Assembly (NCBI RefSeq): GCF_901827185.1
Contig: NZ_LR594671.1
Coordinates: 2,790,001-2,854,000 of the forward strand
DNA: 64,000 bases
Direction: 5' to 3'
From: Variovorax sp. PBL-E5
GTDB taxonomy: Bacteria > Pseudomonadota > Gammaproteobacteria > Burkholderiales > Burkholderiaceae_C
The notes under the pieces: generated by a model
Seen by the model: the letters and a program-made list of their open reading frames with translations, nothing else
What the model was told of the DNA's origin: nothing
Databases searched by the model: none
Made by a program: the position numbers and the translations under genes
Shown here: positions 9,484-20,013 of the stretch, in pieces
How the letters are laid out: each line of letters opens with the position of its first letter
Numbering within the stretch: position 1 is the first letter of the stretch

Positions 9484-9686
9484 GGTTGTTTCTCTTTCAG
9501 GCGGGAACGGACATAGATCAGCACGACGCCGACCGCGGCCAGCGCCACGCCCGGCACGGCCATGGACCAGCCCAGACCCGGGCTCGTGCGGCCGGTCGCG
9601 ATGCCGAGGATGAGCATGAAGAGGCCACCATAGATCAGCACCCAGATCCATGCCTCCAGCGTGGCGTGTGCGCGGGGCGCGGCCAT
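9480..9686 (-). CDS. Small two-helix membrane protein, unknown function
   Basis: Protein of 68 residues with two hydrophobic segments (about residues 12-31 and 38-58) separated by GRTSPGLG and a basic tail RSRLKEKQP, so both ends are predicted cytoplasmic. I do not recognise the family. It is locked into the operon: its ATG shares a base with the stop of the upstream acyl-CoA dehydrogenase (TGATG) and its own stop overlaps the next SDR start (ATGA). Such tight packing argues that it is a real translated gene. Confidence 0.72.
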
Positions 9687-11518
9687 CAGAAGGCCTCCTC
9701 GGGCAGCGCGGCGCAGGTCGGGTCGCGGCGTTCGACCACGTTCAGCCAGGCGCCGATGCGGGGCAGTTCATAGTGGAAGAAATAGTCGGCCGCGCCGAGG
9801 CGGCCCACGGTGGCCGGCAACGCCTTGGCGGCATCCCGTTCGAGCGCGCGCTGCGCGACATCGAGCCAGATCCATGCGAGCACCATGTGGCCGAAGGCCT
9901 GCATGTACGGCACCGCATTGGCCAGCGCCTCCTGCGGATGGCCGGTCGCCCAGGCCTCGCGGGTCGCAGCGCCGACGCGCTCCAGCGCCTCGCCGAGCGA
10001 CTTCGAATGCGCCGCCAGCGCGGGCACGCCCGCCGCGCGCCGCATCGTCTCGGCGATGCGCGCGGCCAGCAGCGTGAGGCCGCGGCCCTCCTCCATCAGC
10101 ACCTTGCGGCCGAGCAGGTCGGCCGCCTGGATGCCGTGCGTGCCTTCGTGGATCATGTTGAGGCGGTTGTCGCGCCAGTACTGCTCCACCGGGAAGTCGC
10201 GCGTGTAGCCATAGCCGCCATGGATCTGGATGGCGAGCGAATTGGCTTCCAGGCACCATTCGCTCGGCCAGCTCTTGGCGATCGGCGTCAGCACTTCGAG
10301 CAGCAGCCGCGCGTCGTCCGCGGCCTCGGCATCGCCGGTCTTCTGCTCATCGACCAGGCGTGCGCAATAGAGCTCCAGCGCCAGCGCGCCCTCGCAATAC
10401 GACTTCTGCGCCAGCAGCATGCGGCGCACGTCCGCGTGTTCGATGATGCGCACCTGCGGGCTGGCGGCGTCCTTGCCGGCCGGCCCCTGAGGCCGGCCCT
10501 GCGGCCGGCTCTTCGCGTAGTCGAGCGAGGCGTAGTAGCCGGCCATGCCGAGCATGGTGGCCGCGGTGCCGACGCCGATGCGCGCCTCGTTCATCATGTG
10601 GAACATGCAGTGCAGGCCCTTGCCGGGCTGCCCCACCAGGTAGCCGACCGCACCCGCCTTGCCGTCCACCGGAAACCGGCCTTCGCCGAAATTGAGCAGC
10701 GTGTTGGTGGTGCCGCGCCAGCCGAGCTTGTGGTTGAGGCCGGCCAGGGCGACGTCGTTGCGTTCGCCGGTCAATCGCCCCTCGGTGTCCACCATCTTCT
10801 TCGGCACGATGAACAGCGAGATGCCGCGCGTGCCCGGCACCAGCTTGCCGTGCGCGTCGGGAATCTTGGCCAGCACGATGTGAACGATGTTCTCGGTCAG
10901 CTCGTGGTCGCCGGCCGAGATCCACATCTTGTGGCCCGTGAGCCGATAGCGCGGGCCGAGCGGATCGTCCTGGAAGCCGTCGCCGTCGGGCACGGCGCGT
11001 GTCGCGACGTCGCTCAGGCTGGAGCCGGCCTGCGGCTCCGACAGGCACATGGTGCCCGCCCAGCGGCCGGAGAATTCGTTCTTCGCGAAGACTGCCTGCT
11101 GCATCGGCGTGCCGTGCACCATCAGCAGGTTGGCGTTGCCGCTGGTCAGCATGTTGGCGCCGATGCTCACCGAGGCCATCGCGAAGAAGCTGCCTGCGGC
11201 GGCCTGCACCGTGTAAGGCAGCTGCATGCCGCCGATCTCGTAATCCTGCGCGGCACTCAGCATGCCGGACTCGGCGAAGGCCTTGTGCGCATCGTGCGTG
11301 GCCTGCGGCAGGATCACGCGCTCGCCGTCGAACTGCGGCTCCTGCGTGTCGACGGTGCGGTTGTGCGGCGCGTACTTCTCGCGCGCGATGCGCTCGCAGG
11401 TGTCGAGCACCGCATCGAAGGTCTCGCGCGAGTGGTCGGCAAAGCGCGCGCGCGCGTTGAGCGACTCGGCGTGCAGCCAGTCGTAGAGCAGGAAGTCGAG
11501 GGTCGGGCGAAGGCTCAT
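9686..11518 (-). CDS. Acyl-CoA dehydrogenase with C-terminal extension
   Basis: FAD-dependent acyl-CoA dehydrogenase of 610 residues, longer than the usual 380-400 because of an added C-terminal helical domain. It has the family phrases MCLSEPQAGSSL (about 155-166), RLTGHKMWISAGDHE, and IHGGYGYTRDFPVEQYWRDN. It is expected to catalyse the first step of beta-oxidation on long or modified acyl-CoAs. The start at 11518 overlaps the stop of the upstream 69-residue gene as ATGA. An Arg/Gly/Pro-rich stretch (SRPQGRPQGPAGK, about 341-353) is a local low-complexity insertion. Confidence 0.92.
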   Translation of the reverse strand: MSLRPTLDFLLYDWLHAESLNARARFADHSRETFDAVLDTCERIAREKYAPHNRTVDTQEPQFDGERVILPQATHDAHKAFAESGMLSAAQDYEIGGMQLPYTVQAAAGSFFAMASVSIGANMLTSGNANLLMVHGTPMQQAVFAKNEFSGRWAGTMCLSEPQAGSSLSDVATRAVPDGDGFQDDPLGPRYRLTGHKMWISAGDHELTENIVHIVLAKIPDAHGKLVPGTRGISLFIVPKKMVDTEGRLTGERNDVALAGLNHKLGWRGTTNTLLNFGEGRFPVDGKAGAVGYLVGQPGKGLHCMFHMMNEARIGVGTAATMLGMAGYYASLDYAKSRPQGRPQGPAGKDAASPQVRIIEHADVRRMLLAQKSYCEGALALELYCARLVDEQKTGDAEAADDARLLLEVLTPIAKSWPSEWCLEANSLAIQIHGGYGYTRDFPVEQYWRDNRLNMIHEGTHGIQAADLLGRKVLMEEGRGLTLLAARIAETMRRAAGVPALAAHSKSLGEALERVGAATREAWATGHPQEALANAVPYMQAFGHMVLAWIWLDVAQRALERDAAKALPATVGRLGAADYFFHYELPRIGAWLNVVERRDPTCAALPEEAF

Positions 11519-11724
11519 GGGTTGCCGTCCAGATCGTGTAGATGACGGCGCCGGACCTCCTCGCGCGTCATCATGAATTCCTCCACCTTGCGGCCAGCCT
11601 GGCGCGCGAGCTTCGGATTGGAAGCCCACACGGAAACAAAAAAATCTGTCAGAGCGAGGGACTGTTGCACCCGCGCCTGCGCGGTTTCGCGCGGTATGGA
11701 CCTGCGTTGGCTGTGCTCAGGCAT
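11515..11724 (-). CDS. Small basic protein paired with a nucleotidyltransferase, unknown function
   Basis: Protein of 69 residues, rich in Arg, beginning MPEHSQRRSIPRETAQ, with a central helix LALTDFFVSVWASNPKLAR and a basic tail. I do not recognise it. Its start overlaps the end of the nucleotidyltransferase gene by eight bases and its stop overlaps the acyl-CoA dehydrogenase start as ATGA. A reading extended 23 codons further upstream is possible but would overlap the nucleotidyltransferase more deeply. The pairing looks like two-gene toxin-antitoxin organisation, but that is inference. Confidence 0.6.
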   Translation of the reverse strand: MPEHSQRRSIPRETAQARVQQSLALTDFFVSVWASNPKLARQAGRKVEEFMMTREEVRRRHLHDLDGNP

Positions 11725-12220
11725 GAGGATCCTCCCCGCGCTGAATCTTCTCGAGTGCTTCGATGTCGATGCGGTCCTTCGGGCGATTCGCAACGCGCTT
11801 CATGGTCAAGAGGTCATCGATGGATGCGATCTTCATGCTTCGATCGAACAATTGGACGTCCACGCTTCGCGCCAGCAGTTGGTCGAATGGAACGTCGGGG
11901 CGGACAAGGACATCGACAACGCTGCCACCGACCTGCGGCTCACGCAATGCGAAAGCAAGCATGCCCTTTTCGCGGTGCCACTGCTCGATCTTTGAGCTGT
12001 CTGCCAAGGATTCCAGCGGCACCGGAATCACCGGCTCAAGGCCGAACTTCCGGGCAACCGAGATGAAACGGCCGAGGTTGTCGTCATCCATCGCGAGTAC
12101 GAGATCGAGGTCGAGCGTGGTGCGGACAAAGCCGTGCAGTTGAACTGCAAAACCACCCACGAGAACGAATCGGACCTCGGCATCGCCCAAGGCGCGAAGA
12201 ATATCGGGGATCGTTTTCAT
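11717..12220 (-). CDS. Nucleotidyltransferase-fold protein (AbiEii/DUF6036-like)
   Basis: Protein of 167 residues with the polymerase-beta-type nucleotidyltransferase core: VGGFAVQLHG (residues 21-30), the acidic TLDLDLVL pair (Asp37, Asp39) and a third acidic strand at VVDVLV (Asp103). This arrangement is seen in AbiEii-type toxins and related small nucleotidyltransferases. It overlaps a 69-residue gene that follows. Codon use looks slightly less GC-rich than the neighbours. It stands at the head of the acyl-CoA dehydrogenase operon, an odd place that suggests insertion of a pre-existing gene pair. Confidence 0.8.
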   Translation of the reverse strand: MKTIPDILRALGDAEVRFVLVGGFAVQLHGFVRTTLDLDLVLAMDDDNLGRFISVARKFGLEPVIPVPLESLADSSKIEQWHREKGMLAFALREPQVGGSVVDVLVRPDVPFDQLLARSVDVQLFDRSMKIASIDDLLTMKRVANRPKDRIDIEALEKIQRGEDPHA

Positions 12221-12296
12221 CGCTGGATGGTACCGGTGCGCAGCCTATGACATCGCTTCGGCCGCGATCGAAGGACGCGCAACGGTACCCCTGAAG

Positions 12297-13472
<1,176 letters not shown>

Positions 13473-13506
13473 GATGGAGTCCTTTTGGAAAGAAGAATGA
13501 ATGAGG

Positions 13507-14985
13507 TTACCGGGGCTGTGCCGTGTTGCGCAGCAGCTGGTGATAGAACTGGATCATCTCGACGTAGTTGGCGATCGAGACGCGCTCGTTGGTGCCATGG
13601 AAGCGTCCCAGGTCCTCGGGCCGCGCACGCACCGGCTCGAAGCGGTAGACGCTGTCGGCGATGTCGACGAAATGGCGCGAGTCCGAAGCGGCGATGTACA
13701 GGCCCGGCACCACGATTGCATCGGGGAAGGTCTGCTGCACCGTCGTCTGAAGCATTCGGTAGCTGTCGCTCGTCGACGATGCCACCGGCGTCGGCTCCGC
13801 GTTGCCCGGATAGGCCTTGATCGTGATCGCCGGGTCATCGACGGTCTTGCGGATGTGTTCCTGCACCGAGGCCAGCGTATCGCCCGGCAGGACGCGGAAA
13901 TTGACCGCGGCCTCGGCCCGGCCCGGCAGCACGTTGTCCTTGTTGCCGGCGCGCACGATGGTCAGCGCCGTGGTCGTGCGCAGCACCGCGCTGGTACTCG
14001 CGGACTTCTCGAGCTCGTGGCGCACCAGCGGGCCGAACAGCCAGAGGTTCGACATGAAGACCCGGTTGGCGCCATGCATCTCGGGTGCCAGCGCGTTGAA
14101 CATGTCGGCCGCGACGCCGCCGATCGACGCCGGCATCGGGTTCGCTTCGAGCTTCGCGAGTCCCGCGCTGAGGATGCCGATGGCGCTGCGGCTCGGCGGC
14201 ATCGAGGCGTGGCCAGGTTGCGTGTCGACCGTGAGGAAGAAGGTGCCGTAGCCCTTCTCGGCCATGCCGATCAGCGCGGCCGGCTTGTCCAGGCCTGCAA
14301 GCACGCCTTCGGTGACCAGCAGGCCTTCGTCGAGCACCCAGTCGAGCCGCACGCCGCGCGACTTCAGGAGCTGCGCGATCGGCAGCGCGCCGCGCAACCC
14401 GTTGACTTCCTCATCGTCGCCGGAGATCAGGTAGACCGTCTGCCGCGGCTGGAAGCCGCTGGCGACCAGCATCTCGATCGCCTCCATCTGCGCCAGCAGG
14501 TTGCCCTTGTCGTCCCAGGTGCCGCGACCCCAGACGAAGCCGTCCTTGATCGCGCCGCTGAAGGGATCGGCGGACCAGGCTTTCTCCGTGCCGGGCGCGA
14601 TCGGCACCACGTCCTGGTGCGCCATCAGCGCGACCGGCCTGGCCGACGGATCGCTGCCGGTCCAGGTGTAGAGCAAGGCGTTGTCGCCGATGACTTCCTT
14701 CTTGAGCGTCGCATGCAGCCGGGGAAACTGCTCGGCCAGGTAGGCCTGCAGCTTCCTGAACTCCTGGCCGTTGCGCTCCATGCCGTCGAAGCTCGACACT
14801 GTGCGGAACGGGATCGCGCCCGAGAGGCGGCGGGCCGCGGCGTCCGGGTCGACCGCGATCTTCTCGATCGCATCCACGCGCAGCTGCCGCGAGGGCATGC
14901 GCCAGGTGTTGACCGCGACCACCGCCGCCAGCGCGAGCAGCGCCAGCAGGACGACGAGCAGGACCCGTTTGATCACTGTCGGCAC
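13507..14985 (-). CDS. M20 family metallopeptidase (carboxypeptidase/amidohydrolase)
   Basis: Zinc hydrolase of 492 residues. It starts with a membrane segment (residues about 6-26) and then the M20 motifs [11 protein letters not shown] (His and Asp), [13 protein letters not shown] (bridging Asp) and SGDDEEVNG (acidic pair). Length and N-terminal anchor resemble PM20D1 and yeast CPS1-type enzymes, which cleave or form N-acyl amino acids; that could link it to the fatty-acyl genes around it. Substrate is inferred only. It begins 10 bases after the FadB-like stop, so it belongs to that operon. Confidence 0.88.
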   Translation of the reverse strand: MPTVIKRVLLVVLLALLALAAVVAVNTWRMPSRQLRVDAIEKIAVDPDAAARRLSGAIPFRTVSSFDGMERNGQEFRKLQAYLAEQFPRLHATLKKEVIGDNALLYTWTGSDPSARPVALMAHQDVVPIAPGTEKAWSADPFSGAIKDGFVWGRGTWDDKGNLLAQMEAIEMLVASGFQPRQTVYLISGDDEEVNGLRGALPIAQLLKSRGVRLDWVLDEGLLVTEGVLAGLDKPAALIGMAEKGYGTFFLTVDTQPGHASMPPSRSAIGILSAGLAKLEANPMPASIGGVAADMFNALAPEMHGANRVFMSNLWLFGPLVRHELEKSASTSAVLRTTTALTIVRAGNKDNVLPGRAEAAVNFRVLPGDTLASVQEHIRKTVDDPAITIKAYPGNAEPTPVASSTSDSYRMLQTTVQQTFPDAIVVPGLYIAASDSRHFVDIADSVYRFEPVRARPEDLGRFHGTNERVSIANYVEMIQFYHQLLRNTAQPR

Positions 14986-14995
14986 CGCCGTGTGC

Positions 14996-17101
14996 TCAGC
15001 TGAACTGCTTGCCTTCGGCCACCAGCGTCTGGATCAGCGGTGCCGGCTGCCAGAAGCTCGCGTCGTCGCGCGGGTTCTTCGCGAAGCGCTTCATCGCCTC
15101 GGCCACGTTGTAGAGGCCGACCTGGTTGGCATAGTGCATCGGGCCGCCGCGCCAGAGCGGAAAGCCGTAGCCCGTGAGGTAGACCATGTCGATGTCGCCG
15201 GACTTGCTGGCGATGCCGTCCTCGAGGATGTGGGCGCCTTCGTTGACCAGCGAATAGACCAGGCGCTGCACGATTTCCTCGTCGGAGATCTTGCGCGGCG
15301 TGATGCCCTCGTCCTTGCGGTGCTTCTCGATCAGCTCGGCCACCACCGGGCTCGGGATCGCGTCGCGCTTGCCGGGCAGGTAGTCGTACCACCCTGCCCC
15401 GGTCTTCTGGCCGAAGCGGCCCAGTTCGCAGAGCTTGTCGGCGGTCTTGCTGTACTTCATGTCGGCGCGCTCGGTCGCGCGGCGCTTGCGGATCGCCCAG
15501 CCGATGTCGTTGCCCGCGAGGTCGCCCATGCGGAACGGACCCATCGCGAAGCCGAACTTCTCGACGGCGCGGTCGACCTGCTGCGGCGTCGCGCCTTCGT
15601 CGAGCAGGAAGCCGGCCTGGCGCGAGTACTGCTCGATCATGCGGTTGCCGATGAAGCCGTCGCAGACGCCGGAAACCACGGCCGTCTTCTTGATCTTCTT
15701 GGCCACTGCCATCACGGTGGCCAGCACGTCCTTGCCGGTCTGCTTGCCGCGCACCACTTCGAGCAGCTTCATCACGTTGGCCGGGCTGAAGAAATGCATG
15801 CCGACCACGTCCTGAGGGCGCTTCGTGAAGGCCGCGATCTTGTCGACGTCGAGCGTCGAGGTGTTGGACGCCAGAATGGCGCCGGGCTTGGCGATGCGGT
15901 CGAGTTCCTTGAACACTTTCTCCTTGACGCCGAGCTCCTCGAACACGGCCTCGATGATCAGGTCGGCGTCCTTCAGTTCGTCGTAGCTCAGCGTGGTGCT
16001 CAGGAGCGCCATGCGCTCGTCGTACTTGGCCTGCTTGAGCTTGCCCTTCTTGACCTGGGCCTCGTAGTTCTTCTTGATGGTGGCGACGCCGCGGTCGAGC
16101 GCTTCCTGCTTCATCTCGAGGATCTTCACCGGGATGCCGGCGTTCAGGAAGTTCATCGAGATGCCGCCGCCCATGGTGCCGGCGCCGATCACGCCGACCG
16201 ACTGGATCGTGCGCTTGGGCGTGTCCTCGGGCACGTCGGGGATGCGGGATGCGGCGCGCTCGGCCACGAACAGGTGGCGCAGCGCGATCGACTCGGGCGT
16301 GAACATCAGCGCCATGAAGGTCTTGCGCTCTTCGACCATGCCGTCCTCGAACTTCATCTTCGTCGCCGCCTCGACCGCGTCCACGCACTTGAGCGGCGCC
16401 GGGTAGTTCTTCGACATGCCCGCGACCATGTTGCGCGCAAACTGGAAGTAGGCATCGCCCTGCGGATGCTTGCACGGCAGGTTGCGCACCAGCGGCAGCG
16501 CGTCGCCGGTCTTGCCCATGACGGACTTGGCGAACGCGAGCGCGTCGTCGAACAGGGATTCGGGCGAGGTGGCCAGCTTGTCGAACAGTTTCTGGCCCGG
16601 CAGCGAGGCCAGCAGTTCGCTTTTGACGGCTTCGCCGCTGACGATCATGTTGAGCGCGGTTTCCACGCCCAGGAGGCGCGGCAGGCGCTGGGTGCCGCCG
16701 GCGCCGGGCAGAAGGCCCAGCTTGACCTCGGGCAGCGCGACGCTGGTGCCGGGCGCGGCCACGCGGTAGTGGCAGCCCATGGCGAGTTCGAGCCCGCCGC
16801 CCATGCAGACCGAGTGGATCGCGGCGACGATCGGCTTGTCCGAGGCTTCGAGCGCGCGGATCACGCTCAGCAGGTTGGGCTCCTGGATCGCCTTGGGCGT
16901 GCCGAATTCCTTGATGTCGGCGCCGCCCGAGAAGGCCTTGCCGGCGCCGGTGACGACGATGGCCTTGACGGCCGGATCGGCCGCGGCCTTGGACAGTCCG
17001 TCGGTGATGCCGACGCGCGTCGCGTAACCGAGACCGTTGACCGGGGGATTGGTCAGGGTGATCACGGCGACATCGCCGATCACTTTGTATTCAGCCGTCA
17101 T
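14996..17101 (-). CDS. Enoyl-CoA hydratase / 3-hydroxyacyl-CoA dehydrogenase fusion (FadB/FadJ-like)
   Basis: Bifunctional beta-oxidation enzyme of 701 residues. The N-terminal crotonase domain has [23 protein letters not shown] and [13 protein letters not shown]. The dehydrogenase domain begins at about residue 298 with [13 protein letters not shown], and has SNTSTLD and [15 protein letters not shown]; two C-terminal helical domains follow ([16 protein letters not shown]). It hydrates enoyl-CoA and oxidises the 3-hydroxyacyl-CoA. It opens the operon fadB-like/M20/thiolase and has a promoter with an overlapping inverted repeat upstream. Confidence 0.95.
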   Translation of the reverse strand: MTAEYKVIGDVAVITLTNPPVNGLGYATRVGITDGLSKAAADPAVKAIVVTGAGKAFSGGADIKEFGTPKAIQEPNLLSVIRALEASDKPIVAAIHSVCMGGGLELAMGCHYRVAAPGTSVALPEVKLGLLPGAGGTQRLPRLLGVETALNMIVSGEAVKSELLASLPGQKLFDKLATSPESLFDDALAFAKSVMGKTGDALPLVRNLPCKHPQGDAYFQFARNMVAGMSKNYPAPLKCVDAVEAATKMKFEDGMVEERKTFMALMFTPESIALRHLFVAERAASRIPDVPEDTPKRTIQSVGVIGAGTMGGGISMNFLNAGIPVKILEMKQEALDRGVATIKKNYEAQVKKGKLKQAKYDERMALLSTTLSYDELKDADLIIEAVFEELGVKEKVFKELDRIAKPGAILASNTSTLDVDKIAAFTKRPQDVVGMHFFSPANVMKLLEVVRGKQTGKDVLATVMAVAKKIKKTAVVSGVCDGFIGNRMIEQYSRQAGFLLDEGATPQQVDRAVEKFGFAMGPFRMGDLAGNDIGWAIRKRRATERADMKYSKTADKLCELGRFGQKTGAGWYDYLPGKRDAIPSPVVAELIEKHRKDEGITPRKISDEEIVQRLVYSLVNEGAHILEDGIASKSGDIDMVYLTGYGFPLWRGGPMHYANQVGLYNVAEAMKRFAKNPRDDASFWQPAPLIQTLVAEGKQFS

Positions 17102-17151
17102 GCTGCGTTCCTTTGGGATGGGAGGGGATCGGAAAAATCCAGCTTCGCGCC

Positions 17152-17207
17152 AAAAAGCACGAGTGTTCTTTTTTATTGAATTCTAGGCGTTTCGCATGAC
17201 CCCGCAA
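17152..17207 (-). promoter_or_regulatory. Candidate promoter and operator of the beta-oxidation operon
   Basis: Read on the minus strand, TTGCGG (17207-17202) and TAGAAT (17185-17180) are spaced by 16 bases and make a plausible sigma-70 promoter. Just downstream is an imperfect inverted repeat, AAAAAGAACAC-TC-GTGCTTTTT (17173-17152), where a repressor would cover the transcription start. TetR- or GntR-type acyl-CoA sensors often act in this way on fatty-acid degradation genes; which regulator binds here is unknown. Confidence 0.5.
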
Positions 17208-17247
17208 CGACCTCGCAGTCGCTGCCGAGACAAACGGCCCGAAGCGT

Positions 17248-17943
17248 TCAGACTTCGAGCCACTCCTTGCGGGTGGCCGCATCGGCGCGCAGGCTGTCCG
17301 GCGTGCCGTCGAACACGATGCTCCCATGGCCCATCACCAGGGCGCGGTCGGAGATCTGCATCGCGATCGTCAGCTTCTGCTCGATCAGCAGCACCGAGAT
17401 ACCCTTGTCCTTGAGCGTGCGCAGATACTCGCCGACCAGTTCGACGATCTTGGGCGCGAGGCCTTCGGTCGGCTCGTCGATGATGATCAGGTCGGGGTCG
17501 CCCATCAGCGTGCGGCACAAGGTCAGCATCTGCTGCTCGCCGCCGGAGAGCACACCGGCCTCGGTGTGCTGGCGTTCCTTCAGGCGTGGGAACATGCCGT
17601 ACATGTCCTCGAACTGCCAGCGGCTGCCGGTGCCCTTGCCCTTCTGTCCCAAGAGCAGGTTCTGGTGCACGGTGAGCTTGGGGAAAATGTCGCGGTTCTC
17701 GGGCACATAGCCGATGCCCAGGTGCGCGATCTCGTAGGCCTTGCGGCGCAGGATGTCCTGCTCCTTCCAGCGCAGCGTGCCTTCGGCATGCACCAGGCCC
17801 ATGATGGCCTTGGCGGTGGTCGAGCGGCCGGAGCCGTTGCGGCCCAGCAGCGCGACGATCTCGCCCGGACCGACGTCGAAGGAAACGCCATGCAGCACAT
17901 GGCTCTTGCCATAGTAGGCGTGGATGTCTTGCAGCTTGAGCAT
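17248..17943 (-). CDS. livF: Branched-chain amino-acid-type ABC transporter ATPase LivF
   Basis: ATP-binding subunit of 231 residues from the LivF group: LSGGEQQMLTLCR signature, LIIIDEPTEGLAP Walker B and a late H-loop region ending VMGHGSIVFDG. The Walker A reads GRNGSGRS (34-41), with Arg40 where the catalytic Lys is expected; LivG next door has the normal GPNGAGKS. It would work with LivGHMK to import a hydrophobic amino acid or, given the cluster, an aromatic or acyl compound. Start at ATG 17943, four bases after the livG stop. Confidence 0.92.
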   Translation of the reverse strand: MLKLQDIHAYYGKSHVLHGVSFDVGPGEIVALLGRNGSGRSTTAKAIMGLVHAEGTLRWKEQDILRRKAYEIAHLGIGYVPENRDIFPKLTVHQNLLLGQKGKGTGSRWQFEDMYGMFPRLKERQHTEAGVLSGGEQQMLTLCRTLMGDPDLIIIDEPTEGLAPKIVELVGEYLRTLKDKGISVLLIEQKLTIAMQISDRALVMGHGSIVFDGTPDSLRADAATRKEWLEV

Positions 17944-17947
17944 GTCG

Positions 17948-18718
17948 TCAGTGTCCCTGCCCTTGCGCATCGGCCACGGAGGAGCCGAGGTAGGCCTCCT
18001 GCACGCGCGCATTCGCGCGCACCGCGGCCGGCGTGTCGAAGGCGATCACCTCGCCGTAGACCACCACCGCGATCTTGTCGGCCAGGCCGAACACCACGCC
18101 CATGTCGTGTTCCACCGTCAGCAGCGTCTTGCCGACCGTGACCTGCTTGATCAGCGCGATGAAGTGCGCGGTCTCGGTCTTGCTCATGCCGGCGGTCGGC
18201 TCGTCGAGCAGGATCACGCTGGCGCCGCCGGCGATGGTGACGCCGATCTCCAGCGCGCGCTGCTCGGCATAGGTGAGGTTCACCGCCAGCACGTCGCGCT
18301 TCTTCTCCAGGCCGACCTGGCGGATCAGCGCCTCGGTGCGCTCGTTGGCATCGTCCAGGCGCGACAGGAAGCGCAGGAAGGTGTAGCGGTAGCCCAGGCT
18401 CCACAGCACGCCGCAGCGCAGGTTCTCGAACACGCTGAGCTTGGGGAAGATGTTGGTGATCTGGAAGCTGCGCGACAGGCCGAGCCGGTTGATCTCGAAG
18501 GGCTGCTTGCCATTGATGCGCTGGCCGTTGAGCAGCACCTCGCCGCTGGTGGGCGCGAGCCGGCCGCTGATCAGGTTGAAGAGCGTGGACTTGCCGGCGC
18601 CGTTGGGTCCGATGATCGCGATGCGGTCGCCGGCCTCGATGGCGAGATCGACGCCGCGGATGATCTCGGTCTTGCCGAAGGTCTTGCGCAGGCTCTTGAG
18701 TTCAAGTGCAAGGGTCAT
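17948..18718 (-). CDS. livG: Branched-chain amino-acid-type ABC transporter ATPase LivG
   Basis: ATP-binding subunit of 256 residues. Walker A GPNGAGKST (about 38-46), the LivG-type insert with LSRSFQITNIFPKLSVFEN, signature region LTYAEQRALEIG and Walker B VILLDEPTAGM are all present, followed by VEHDMGVVFGLADKI. The signature departs from the common LSGGQ, as is usual in LivG proteins. The ATG at 18718 overlaps the livM stop as ATGA. It pairs with LivF on the LivHM membrane core. Confidence 0.94.
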   Translation of the reverse strand: MTLALELKSLRKTFGKTEIIRGVDLAIEAGDRIAIIGPNGAGKSTLFNLISGRLAPTSGEVLLNGQRINGKQPFEINRLGLSRSFQITNIFPKLSVFENLRCGVLWSLGYRYTFLRFLSRLDDANERTEALIRQVGLEKKRDVLAVNLTYAEQRALEIGVTIAGGASVILLDEPTAGMSKTETAHFIALIKQVTVGKTLLTVEHDMGVVFGLADKIAVVVYGEVIAFDTPAAVRANARVQEAYLGSSVADAQGQGH

Positions 18719-20010
18719 GCCACCTCCCTGCGCTTGAGTTCCAGCTCGATCTCTTCCTGCGCATGCCCCCAGGTCCGCACGAAACGCCGACGCACGATCT
18801 CCAGGAGGATCAGCCCGACCACCAGCATGGCGGTGCAAACCAACCAGCTCGTGGGCGCCGAGGTATCGAGCGTCATGCCGGCGAAGGCGAGTTCCGGCCC
18901 GAGGGCCGCATCGAGTTGCATGTGATAGATCATCTCGACGATGGCCGCAGCGCCCGCGATGACGAGCGCGCCGGTCGCGATCAGGCCCGCGTAGAGCACC
19001 CAGAAGCGCTTGAACTTGCCGAATTTCGCGACTCGCAGGTTCATCATGATCAGGCTCGCGACGCCGCCGGGTGCGAACATGACCATGAAGAGAAACACCA
19101 GGCCGACGTACAGCAGCCAGGCCTTGCTGAGTTCCGACAGCAGCACCAGCGCGAACACCAGGAGCGCCGCGCCGATGATCGGCCCGAAGAAGAAGGTCGC
19201 GCCGCCCAGGAAGGTGAACAGCAGGTAGCTGCCCGAGCGCAACCCGTTCAGGCTGTCCGATGCGTTGACGATCTCGAAGTTGATGGCGTTGAGCCCGCCG
19301 CCGATGCCGGCGAAGAAGCCCGCGATGATGAAGGCGAAGTAGCGCACGCGCTGGGTGTTGTAGCCGATGAAGGCCACGCGCTCGGGGTTGTCGCGCACCG
19401 CGTTCAGGATGCGGCCGAGCGGCGTGCCCGTGAAGGCGTACATCAGTGCCGTGCAGACAAAGCAATACACGGCGATCAGGTAATAGACCTGGATCTGCGG
19501 GCCGAAAGTCAGGCCGAGGAAGGGCGCGCCGTAGACCCGGTTGGTCGTGATGCCGCCCTCGCCGCCGAAGAAGCTCGGGAACATCAGCGCCATCGAAGCC
19601 ACGAGCTCGCCGATGCCGAGCGTGATCATCGCGAAGGTGGTGCCGGACTTCTTGGTCGTCACGAAGCCGAACAGCACCGCGAAGAACATGCCGCCCAGCC
19701 CGCCGGCCAGCGGGATCAGCACCAGCGGCAGCGGGAGGTGGCCGGCAGTGGCCAGGTTCATGGTGTGGATGGCGATGAAGGAGCCCAGCCCGACGTAGAC
19801 GGCATGGCCGAAGCTCAGCATGCCGCCCTGCCCCAGCAGCATGTTGTAGCTCAGGCAGATGATGATGAGGTAGCCGATCTGCGACAGCATGGTCAGCGCG
19901 AGGCTGCTCCTGAACAGCAGCGGCGCGACGATCAGCGCGATCGCGAACAGCGACCAGATCCCGATGCGCCCGATGTTCCAGGGCTTGAAGCGGTAGTACT
20001 GCGTGGCCAT
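18715..20010 (-). CDS. livM: Branched-chain amino-acid-type ABC transporter permease LivM
   Basis: Membrane permease of 431 residues with about ten hydrophobic segments and the LivM phrases NMLLGQGGMLSFGHA and IGYNTQRVRYFAF. The C-terminal part (about residue 330 to the end) is longer than in E. coli LivM-like permeases of about 330-425 residues and ends in a basic cytoplasmic tail. It forms the translocation path with LivH and is coupled to livG by a start/stop overlap. Confidence 0.94.
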   Translation of the reverse strand: MATQYYRFKPWNIGRIGIWSLFAIALIVAPLLFRSSLALTMLSQIGYLIIICLSYNMLLGQGGMLSFGHAVYVGLGSFIAIHTMNLATAGHLPLPLVLIPLAGGLGGMFFAVLFGFVTTKKSGTTFAMITLGIGELVASMALMFPSFFGGEGGITTNRVYGAPFLGLTFGPQIQVYYLIAVYCFVCTALMYAFTGTPLGRILNAVRDNPERVAFIGYNTQRVRYFAFIIAGFFAGIGGGLNAINFEIVNASDSLNGLRSGSYLLFTFLGGATFFFGPIIGAALLVFALVLLSELSKAWLLYVGLVFLFMVMFAPGGVASLIMMNLRVAKFGKFKRFWVLYAGLIATGALVIAGAAAIVEMIYHMQLDAALGPELAFAGMTLDTSAPTSWLVCTAMLVVGLILLEIVRRRFVRTWGHAQEEIELELKRREVA

Positions 20011-20013
20011 GCG

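Noticed and set aside
11725..11793. A longer (92-residue) form of the small gene after the nucleotidyltransferase
   Set aside because: It would overlap the nucleotidyltransferase by 77 bases; the ATG at 11724 gives a normal short overlap.
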